From Phycisphaerae bacterium SM23_33 (GTDB taxonomy: Bacteria > Planctomycetota > Phycisphaerae > SM23-33): 11,318 nt of DNA. Positions 1 to 4,668 of this stretch are shown in pieces. Under the pieces are notes generated by a model that saw only the letters and a program-made list of their open reading frames with translations, was not told the origin of the DNA and did not search any database. The translations under genes and the position numbers were made by a program. The stretch is from contig LJUF01000070.1 in assembly GCA_001303665.1 (NCBI GenBank), positions 1-11,318 on the forward strand, given 5' to 3'. Each line of letters starts with the position of its first letter. Position 1 is the first letter of the stretch.

Positions 1-652
1 AGCGCAGCAGCCGCTGGCGAAGCCGCTGGTCGGAGCGTGTCTCCGGACACGGCATGGCGACGATCTCCCCGGTGCCCAGGGGCACGGCCCCCTTCGCCAG
101 CATTCGCAGCCAGGCAAACTCCGCCCCGGGGTCCTCCAGGTCGAGGATGGCGTCGGCGGCCAGAATGATCTCGAATCGCCGCTGCCTCAGCCCCACCACG
201 GCCTCGACAATGCCGTGGGCGCTGCCGGCGCCGCACACGATGAAGGTCTTGGCGTCCAGCTCGGTGATCAGCCGCTCGATCCGGCCGTGGGCGAAGATGT
301 CGGTGAACCGCATCTCGAAGATGACCTGCTGGTATTGCTCGAAGATGTCCTGCGGCAGGTCGGTCACGTTCCGCAGGCCCAGGTCGATGCAGCGCGGCAG
401 CACCGTGCCGCGGACACGTTTCTCCCCCTTGGTCTGCTCTATGCAGTGCGGCACCGCCGCCAGCGGCCCGATCTTTCCGTCCCGCACGCGCAGCACGGTG
501 GAGATCACGGGGACACGGTTCTTGCGGGCCCAGGCAAAGAGCCTGCGGACGTTCCTGGCCGCTTCCACCGACTGGGCGTTGAAGCACGACCCGCCGGGCG
601 AAAAGAAGTCCCGTTGAACGTCTATGTCAAGCAGCACCTTGCTGTAGTGCAT
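1..652 (-). CDS. Isochorismatase-fold (cysteine hydrolase-like) protein, probable pseudoenzyme, 3' end cut by window edge
   Basis: Read on the minus strand, 217 residues are visible and the frame is still open at base 1, so the C-terminus is missing. The N-terminus (VLLDIDVQRDFFSPGG, residues 6-21) matches the opening beta strand and Asp loop of isochorismatase-like hydrolases. The stretch FEMRFTDIFAHGRIERLI (112-129) and the glycine-rich turn GAGSAHGIVEAV (141-152) match the usual Lys and nucleophile motifs. The family triad is Asp-Lys-Cys. By eye Asp is D11, but the Lys position is M114 and the Cys position is G147, so normal amidase or isochorismatase chemistry seems unlikely. The start is the ATG at 652, preceded by a perfect AGGAGG (658-663) five bases away. 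It diverges from the amidohydrolase-like gene at 900. The fold call is fairly secure; the function is unknown, and a binding or regulatory role is inference. Confidence 0.75.
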   Translation of the reverse strand, partial: MHYSKVLLDIDVQRDFFSPGGSCFNAQSVEAARNVRRLFAWARKNRVPVISTVLRVRDGKIGPLAAVPHCIEQTKGEKRVRGTVLPRCIDLGLRNVTDLPQDIFEQYQQVIFEMRFTDIFAHGRIERLITELDAKTFIVCGAGSAHGIVEAVVGLRQRRFEIILAADAILDLEDPGAEFAWLRMLAKGAVPLGTGEIVAMPCPETRSDQRLRQRLLR

Positions 653-657
653 GCCTT

Positions 658-663
658 CCTCCT
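658..663 (-). promoter_or_regulatory. Consensus Shine-Dalgarno of the isochorismatase-fold gene
   Basis: AGGAGG on the minus strand, five bases before the ATG at 652. It fixes the start codon and suggests efficient translation. Confidence 0.75.
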
Positions 664-671
664 GGACAGAA

Positions 672-707
672 TACGAACCAGCCAATCTGCCTGTTCGTAG
701 AATTTTA
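672..707 (-). promoter_or_regulatory. Candidate promoter -10 with adjacent dyad operator for the minus-strand gene
   Basis: On the minus strand TAAAAT (702-707) resembles a sigma-70 -10 box; no convincing -35 is seen. Directly downstream, near the expected transcription start at about 695, lies a perfect 7-bp inverted repeat: TACGAAC at 672-678 and GTTCGTA at 693-699. The half-sites are 14 bases apart, 21 bases centre to centre, which is two helical turns and fits a dimeric repressor. As RNA the same sequence would be a weak hairpin ahead of the ribosome binding site. The repeat is seen directly; the operator role is inferred. Confidence 0.4.
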
Positions 708-733
708 GGCATTCTTATCTGTTGGATTCCAGT

Positions 734-784
734 CGGACCGGCCGTCGCCGCCGGCCGCAGGCCCTTGGCGGCCGGGCCGGACCG
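734..784. repeat. Nested GC-rich palindrome between the divergent genes
   Basis: Three stems lie one inside another. The outer stem pairs 734-743 with 775-784 (nine pairs and one A/A mismatch). The middle stem pairs GCCGCC (747-752) with GGCGGC (767-772). The inner stem pairs GGCC (753-756) with GGCC (760-763) around a three-base loop. There is no U-tract. It lies about 115 bases upstream of the gene at 900, so in RNA it could be part of that gene's leader. It could also be an extragenic palindrome. Confidence 0.45.
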
Positions 785-899
785 GGCCCCCCGGAACCCC
801 ATCCGACCAAGAAAATGCTCGACAAGCCCGTGCGGAAGTGGCAGTAATTATCCAACTGGGGCCGTGGGCGTGCGGCTGCGGCGGAAGAGGCGATCGCAC

Positions 900-1739
900 A
901 TGATAATTGATTGTCATACCCGGATTTGGGCCTCCCCCGACCAGCTGGGCGTGGCCTCCGCCGCCTGGCTGGCGCGCAACGGCGGGCAGGGGAATCTGTC
1001 GGCGGATTCGGGTGACCACTCGGCCGCGGCCCGGGACGTCACCAAGACGCTGGTGTGGGGCTTCCGCAGCCAATATCTCTCCGCCGACGTGCCCAACGGT
1101 TTCCTGGCCGACTACGTCGCCCAGCACCGGGAGAAGGTCATCGGCATCGCCGGGCTGGACCCGGCCGAAGCCGACGCCATGGAGCGACTTGGCAATATCG
1201 CCCAGCGAAGCGAGTTTGCCGGCATCACCATCAGCCCCGCCGCCCAGGGCTTCCACCCCGCCGACACCCGAGCCATGCCCATCTACGAATTCTGCGCCCA
1301 GCGGAAACTGCCCGTGTTCGTCGAGTGCGGCACCGACTTCGCCCCCCAGGCCGTGCTGGAGTTCGCCCGCCCGCACCTGTTCGACGAGGTCGCACGAACC
1401 TTTCCGTCCCTGACCATCGTCATCTCCGCCATGGGCTTCCCCTGGGTGGGCGAGTGCATCGCCCTGCTGGCCAAGCAGCCCAGGGTGTACGCCGACGTGG
1501 CGGCGATGCTCCGACGCCCGTGGGAGGCCTACAACGCCCTGCTGATGGCCCACCAGCGCGGGGTCGTCCACAAGCTGCTGTTCGGCAGCGACTTTCCCTT
1601 CCTGACGGCCGCGGAGGCCATCGAGCAACTGTACCGCCTCAACCAGATCGCTCACGGCACCAACCTGCCCGTGGTGCCCAGGGAGACCCTGCGCGGCATC
1701 GTGGAGCGGGACGCCCTGAGCGAGCTTGGCCTCGAATAG
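900..1739 (+). CDS. Amidohydrolase_2-fold protein with degenerate metal-binding site
   Basis: A 279-residue protein of the amidohydrolase-2 TIM-barrel type. The N-terminal IDCHTRIW (3-10), the segment SPAAQGFHPADTRAMPIYEFC (split across 112-132), PVFVECGTDFAP (138-149), FPSLTIVISAMGFPW (168-182) and KLLFGSDFPF (225-234) all line up with conserved blocks of the family. In active members these blocks read roughly DxHxH, a KLHP before the QGF, PVxxHxGT, xxAHxGxPW and GSDxP. Here H6 and D231 remain, but the second His is R8, KLHP has become TISP (110-113), and the next two His positions are E142 and A177. A normal metal centre therefore looks lost. The ATG at 900 is chosen because it opens the first barrel strand and follows GGAAGAGG (883-890) by nine bases; the frame extends further upstream without homology. 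Fold call good, activity doubtful. Confidence 0.8.
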   Translation: MIIDCHTRIWASPDQLGVASAAWLARNGGQGNLSADSGDHSAAARDVTKTLVWGFRSQYLSADVPNGFLADYVAQHREKVIGIAGLDPAEADAMERLGNIAQRSEFAGITISPAAQGFHPADTRAMPIYEFCAQRKLPVFVECGTDFAPQAVLEFARPHLFDEVARTFPSLTIVISAMGFPWVGECIALLAKQPRVYADVAAMLRRPWEAYNALLMAHQRGVVHKLLFGSDFPFLTAAEAIEQLYRLNQIAHGTNLPVVPRETLRGIVERDALSELGLE

Positions 1740-1745
1740 CCGCCC

Positions 1746-1781
1746 GCGCCGCCAACGGCCTTGCCGCCCGGCCGGCGGCGC
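1746..1781 (+). terminator. Candidate terminator hairpin after the amidohydrolase-like gene
   Basis: GCGCCGCC (1746-1753) pairs perfectly with GGCGGCGC (1774-1781) around a 20-base loop, seven bases after the stop codon. There is no T-run, so it is not a classic intrinsic terminator. It overlaps the putative -35 box of the next gene. Confidence 0.3.
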
Positions 1782-1790
1782 TGGTAAGAT
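1761..1790 (+). promoter_or_regulatory. Candidate promoter of the lipoprotein gene
   Basis: TTGCCG (1761-1766), an 18-base spacer, then TAAGAT (1785-1790) with a TG one base upstream of the -10 (extended -10, 1782-1783). Each hexamer matches the sigma-70 consensus at four of six bases. The same -35 hexamer appears at 9902 before the DUF1570-like gene. The leader would be about 50 bases. Confidence 0.4.
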
Positions 1791-1849
1791 GAAACTCCGG
1801 CTGAGTGCGAGATACCCGAGGGCGATTCCGAGAAACTGGGAGCGAAGGC

Positions 1850-3331
1850 ATGAACAGGACGCTGACGATTCTGGCCGCGGCATTGATATGCGTCGCCATC
1901 GGCTGCGAGAAGAAGCGCGAGAACCCGCCCGAAACAGCCAGATACGATCCCAGGATCGACGGGCCGCCCGACATCCTCGCCCCGGCGGCCGACGAGAGAA
2001 TCCTGGCCGACCAAACCAGGGTCACCGCCCCGCGCCCCGTTGTGGTGCCCGCCCCGCCGGCACCCGCGTCGGCCACACAGGCCGACCTCCAGGCCCTCAA
2101 GCAGCAGATGGCGGCCGCGATGGCCGAAGCCAAGGGCGGAAACGTGGCCGGACTTGCCGCGCTGTTTCCCGATTCCATCGCAACGGGCATGCGCGACATG
2201 CTGCTGCTGCCGGGAAAAATGCAGGCCTTCGAGCAGCTCGTGAAGGACAAGCTGGGCATGGAGCTGCCCGACAAGTTCAAGTCCGAGACGTCGGGCGCCA
2301 TCGCCGGGGCCGGGCCGGGCCCCGCCAGCATGAGTCCCGTCGGCGACCTGGAAAAGGGCTCCGTTGACGACCTGAAATTCACGATAGACGGCCCGAACAT
2401 CGTCGCCACCGATCCCAAAGGGCAGAAAACCGTTTTCGTGAAAACAGCGCAAGGCTGGAAGATGCAGGTCCCGCCGGAGGCGCAGAAATTCATGACCCTT
2501 ATGCTCGAAGTGGCGGAGGCAGCGGTAAAGGTCACCGACACCCTGACCGCCGGGATCAACGACGGCTCCATCACCAAGGACAACTTCGAGGCCAAGGCCG
2601 ACGAAGTGGGCGAGCAGCACATGAAGGCGCCCATGGAGAAGTTCGCCAAGATCTTCGGGGAGATGATGAAAAAGGGCTTCGAGCAGGTGCCGACGCCCGC
2701 GCCGCCCACCCCCACGCCGGCGCTGCCCACACCGACCCCGACGCCCGCCCCGCCGGCCCCCGGCGCCGACACGGACATCGCCGCACTCAGCCAGCAGCTC
2801 TCGACGGCCGAGCAGGCCGCCAACGCCGGAAACGTCGAGCCCTTCCTCAACCTGTTTTCCGAGCCCACCGCGGGAACGTTCCGCAAGGTCCTGACCCTGA
2901 AGAAAAAGGCCGACGACTTGAAGCCGGTGCTGAGCAAGCAATTCGGCGTGCTGGGCACGCACCTGCTCAAGGCCCAGTTCGACCAGACTGGCGCCATGGC
3001 AAAGAAGGTGCCCGCGGGGCCGGTTGCCAAGATGACCTTCGCCAAGGACGGGTCCAACATCCTGCTGACGACCCAGGACATTGACGAAGCCATCGTCTTC
3101 GCCAAGACCGCACAGGGCTGGAAGGGAAGCCTCTCGGCCGGGCAGGAAAAAGAGGCCGCCGACAAGGCGGACCTGGTGAACCGGATGATAAGCTTCTTCG
3201 ACGAGCTGACCGCCGGCATCAACGGCGGCTCGATCACGAGCGACAATCTCGACCAGAAAGTGATGGAGCTGCAGATAAAGCACGCCTTGATCGATGCCAG
3301 GCGCGAAGCGCCGCGGAGGACGACGTTCTGA
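1850..3331 (+). CDS. Lipoprotein with two tandem copies of one domain (NTF2-like?) and a Pro/Thr linker
   Basis: A 493-residue protein. Residues 1-19 form a lipoprotein signal peptide: MNR, a hydrophobic stretch TLTILAAALICVAI, then the lipobox AIGC with the lipidated cysteine at C19. The ATG at 1850 is chosen because it opens this signal peptide and follows GGGAG (1838-1842); an in-frame ATG at 1805 would bury it. After a low-complexity spacer come two related domains, about 78-278 and 309-480. They share the blocks VFVKTAQGWK (195-204) / VFAKTAQGWK (416-425), and TLTAGINDGSITKDNF (231-246) / ELTAGINGGSITSDNL (452-467). A Pro/Thr/Ala linker (281-304) separates them. The length and the KTAQGWK strand recall NTF2-like (DUF4878-type) lipoproteins, but that is a weak inference. 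The second copy ends abruptly in a basic tail (RREAPRRTTF) and lacks the last helix of the first copy. Envelope-anchored; function unknown. Confidence 0.8.
   Translation: MNRTLTILAAALICVAIGCEKKRENPPETARYDPRIDGPPDILAPAADERILADQTRVTAPRPVVVPAPPAPASATQADLQALKQQMAAAMAEAKGGNVAGLAALFPDSIATGMRDMLLLPGKMQAFEQLVKDKLGMELPDKFKSETSGAIAGAGPGPASMSPVGDLEKGSVDDLKFTIDGPNIVATDPKGQKTVFVKTAQGWKMQVPPEAQKFMTLMLEVAEAAVKVTDTLTAGINDGSITKDNFEAKADEVGEQHMKAPMEKFAKIFGEMMKKGFEQVPTPAPPTPTPALPTPTPTPAPPAPGADTDIAALSQQLSTAEQAANAGNVEPFLNLFSEPTAGTFRKVLTLKKKADDLKPVLSKQFGVLGTHLLKAQFDQTGAMAKKVPAGPVAKMTFAKDGSNILLTTQDIDEAIVFAKTAQGWKGSLSAGQEKEAADKADLVNRMISFFDELTAGINGGSITSDNLDQKVMELQIKHALIDARREAPRRTTF
2690..2763 (+). repeat. Low-complexity coding repeat (Pro/Thr linker)
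   Basis: Imprecise CCGACGCCC/CCCACC-like units encode a run of PTP and PAP motifs at residues 281-304 of the lipoprotein. The run is a flexible hinge between the two duplicated domains, and its codons are GC-biased like the rest of the gene. Confidence 0.7.
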
Positions 3332-3385
3332 CCTGCGGCGCAACTGCCACAGGACACGACCCGTTATAGCTGCTGGCGGCGGGGG

Positions 3386-3401
3386 AAGGCCGGCGGGCCT
3401 T
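3386..3401 (+). terminator. Candidate hairpin between the lipoprotein and zinc-ribbon genes
   Basis: AAGGCC (3386-3391) and GGCCTT (3396-3401) form a perfect 6-bp stem with a GGCG tetraloop, 55 bases after the lipoprotein stop. There is no T-run after it. It sits where the -35 region of the next gene would be, so it may instead be a protein-binding palindrome. Confidence 0.3.
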
Positions 3402-3407
3402 GCGCCG

Positions 3408-3416
3408 TGTTACGAT
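3408..3416 (+). promoter_or_regulatory. Possible extended -10 promoter of the zinc-ribbon gene
   Basis: TG at 3408-3409, one base, then TACGAT (3411-3416). No -35 is visible. Transcription starting about seven bases later would leave only a few bases before the ATG at 3428, so the mRNA may be nearly leaderless. Confidence 0.25.
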
Positions 3417-3427
3417 AAGAGTCGAAC

Positions 3428-4045
3428 ATGCAATTATTGCGCGCACACAGCCTGACCGAGGCCTATCTGTACCTGAGGGTCACCCCCTGCCCGGACTGCT
3501 CCGGCGGCCCCTGGCAGGTGCAGGACCAGCCCGCCGCCACCGCGGACGCCCCGCCCCAGCCGCCGCCGGGCCGGGCCCTCCGCGCACGCTGTCAGCAATG
3601 CGGCGCCCGGCGAGAGTTCGTTCTGGAAGGCGTCGAGCCGCCCGCCGGAGGGCTCGCGCCCGGCCCGGCCGAGGTCATCAATCCCACGCCGGCGGCCAGC
3701 GAGATCATCGACCTGGGCCAGTGGGTGAGCCTTTTCTACCTGCTGGTCGGATCCGCCGACCGGGCGGCTGACAAGGCCGAGACCCGCCGGCTGACCTTCC
3801 AGGCGGCCCAGTGCCTGGACGAGGCCCTGAAGTTCTACGCCGGGGACGATGAGCTGCCGCCGCCGTCGGCATTCTTTGTGGAATCTTCGCGTCAGGCCTT
3901 CGCCGAGCATCCGGAGAAATTCGCCCGCCAGCGGCTGCGCGACTTGCGCGGCAAGCTGCCCGACCACCGCGTCATGGCCCGGCACCTCGCCCGCGACGCC
4001 AACCGCAAGGAACGGAAACGCTGGTGGCCGTTCTGGAAAAGCTGA
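3428..4045 (+). CDS. Zinc-ribbon-like protein of unknown function
   Basis: A 205-residue protein that I do not recognise. Two CxxC knuckles, C21-P-D-C24 and C55-Q-Q-C58, lie 30 residues apart, which suggests a zinc-ribbon or treble-clef site interrupted by a Pro/Ala-rich insertion (34-49). The region 90-135 is predicted to be helical (IIDLGQWVSLFYLLVGSADR and an Ala-rich helix). The C-terminus is strongly basic with a tryptophan-rich end (RKERKRWWPFWKS, 193-205). There is no signal peptide or true membrane segment, so it is probably cytoplasmic. The basic aromatic tail could touch nucleic acid or membrane, which is speculation. The only ribosome-binding-like sequence is AAGAG (3417-3421), six bases before the ATG. 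The protein stands alone, about 150 bases from the ferredoxin. The reading frame is convincing from its low-redundancy Cys pattern and codon bias; the function is open. Confidence 0.7.
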   Translation: MQLLRAHSLTEAYLYLRVTPCPDCSGGPWQVQDQPAATADAPPQPPPGRALRARCQQCGARREFVLEGVEPPAGGLAPGPAEVINPTPAASEIIDLGQWVSLFYLLVGSADRAADKAETRRLTFQAAQCLDEALKFYAGDDELPPPSAFFVESSRQAFAEHPEKFARQRLRDLRGKLPDHRVMARHLARDANRKERKRWWPFWKS

Positions 4046-4113
4046 GCACGCCGGCGCTCCCGGCCATCCGCCCGCCCAGCCAGGCCCGACCCCGCCACAC
4101 AGCCAAAAAGCTT

Positions 4114-4141
4114 TTGTTTTCGACCCCGAAATTGATATCCT
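4114..4141 (+). promoter_or_regulatory. Candidate promoter of the ferredoxin gene
   Basis: TTGTTT (4114-4119), a 16-base spacer, then TATCCT (4136-4141), in an unusually AT-rich patch for this window. Matches to the sigma-70 hexamers are three and four of six. The leader would be about 48 bases. Confidence 0.3.
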
Positions 4142-4195
4142 GCCAGTCCCCGCGCGGTATTGGATGCGGCTATTGACAGCTGAAGGAGTTGACAG

Positions 4196-4366
4196 ATGGC
4201 GTATGTGATTACGGATGAATGCACGGCCTGCGGGACCTGCGCCGAGAACTGCCCCGTTGAGGCCATCAAGGAGGGTGACCCGATCTACAAGATTGATCCG
4301 GAGACCTGCGTGGACTGCGGCCAGTGCGTGGACGTCTGCCCGGTGGAAGCGATCAAAGAGGTATAG
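4196..4366 (+). CDS. 2[4Fe-4S] (clostridial-type) ferredoxin
   Basis: A 56-residue protein too short for many gene finders. Two symmetric cluster motifs are intact: C9-x2-C12-x2-C15-x3-C19-P and C38-x2-C41-x2-C44-x3-C48-P. Each is followed by VEAIKE, showing the internal duplication typical of bacterial 8Fe-8S ferredoxins. It carries electrons at low potential between soluble oxidoreductases in the cytoplasm. The start is the ATG at 4196, seven bases after AAGGAG (4183-4188); the length is normal for the family. It is a stand-alone gene: the upstream neighbour is 150 bases away, the downstream one 300 bases away, and no partner oxidoreductase is in the window. Such ferredoxins are commonest in anaerobes, which hints at the organism's lifestyle (inference). 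Identification is near certain. Confidence 0.97.
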   Translation: MAYVITDECTACGTCAENCPVEAIKEGDPIYKIDPETCVDCGQCVDVCPVEAIKEV

Positions 4367-4419
4367 GGCCTGCGGACACAGCCCACCGTGCTTGGAGGCC
4401 CTGCCCGGTGGCGCAAGTC

Positions 4420-4498
4420 GGGGCCGCCGGCCCGACAGGGCTTCGCCGGCCCCCCTGGCCCGCAGTCGCGGGCGGGAGCCCTGCGAGCCGGCGGCCCC
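4420..4498. repeat. Long nested inverted repeat between ferredoxin and TPR-zincin genes
   Basis: A 79-base element with perfect outer arms of 12 bp (4420-4431 with 4487-4498), inner arms CAGGGCT / AGCCCTG (4436-4442 with 4477-4483), and a terminal hairpin GCCCGC-AGTC-GCGGGC (4458-4473). It starts 54 bases after the ferredoxin stop and ends about 100 bases before the next promoter-like sequence, so it belongs to the ferredoxin 3' region. It contains no reading frame with protein-like character. It could act as a transcript end or stabiliser, a structured RNA, or a dispersed extragenic palindrome. Confidence 0.6.
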
Positions 4499-4594
4499 AG
4501 ATGCACGCGTTCCGCCTGCCGGGGGCGCAACCTTTTTCGCTGAGCGGGGAACCTGAGGTCGGGTCTCTCGTCTACACTGGATGATCTGGTAGAC

Positions 4595-4603
4595 TGCTAG
4601 AAT
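4595..4603 (+). promoter_or_regulatory. Candidate extended -10 promoter of the TPR-zincin gene
   Basis: TG at 4595-4596, one base, then TAGAAT (4598-4603), five of six matches to TATAAT. No good -35 is present, which is common with an extended -10. Expected leader about 60 bases. Confidence 0.4.
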
Positions 4604-4668
4604 GGTCAGGAGCGGAAGCTGAAGACCCGGCCGAATCGCCGGAAACACGCAGCTTGAGGGTGCGACTC

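Larger units (their letters stand above)
4367..4668. other. Intergenic region between ferredoxin and TPR-zincin
   Basis: About 300 bases without a credible gene. It holds the nested inverted repeat (4420-4498), a short T-run at 4533-4537 after GC-rich sequence, and an extended -10 promoter candidate near 4595. Overlapping open frames here are Arg/Pro/Gly-rich and look like GC-driven chance frames. Confidence 0.6.

Noticed and set aside
54..700. Plus-strand frames over the isochorismatase-fold gene
   Set aside because: Ser/Arg-rich shadows; the minus frame has a consensus ribosome site and family motifs.
651..899. Upstream in-frame extension of the amidohydrolase-like protein
   Set aside because: Contains the divergent promoter region and a palindrome, and has no family similarity; 900 has a ribosome site and opens the first barrel strand.
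705..1883. A 392-codon minus-strand frame over the amidohydrolase-like gene
   Set aside because: Low-complexity Gly/Arg/Val product without domains; the plus frame matches a known fold throughout.
1639..3357. Two long minus-strand frames across the lipoprotein gene
   Set aside because: Both are composition-driven; the plus strand has the lipobox and the duplicated domains.
4173..4195. TTGACAG twice, 16 bases apart, just before the ferredoxin ATG, as -35 boxes
   Set aside because: Too close to the start codon to serve that gene; a -10 would fall at or inside the coding region.
4654..4668. TTG at 4654 as start of the TPR-zincin
   Set aside because: The ATG at 4669 has better spacing to GAGGG and opens the signal peptide cleanly.
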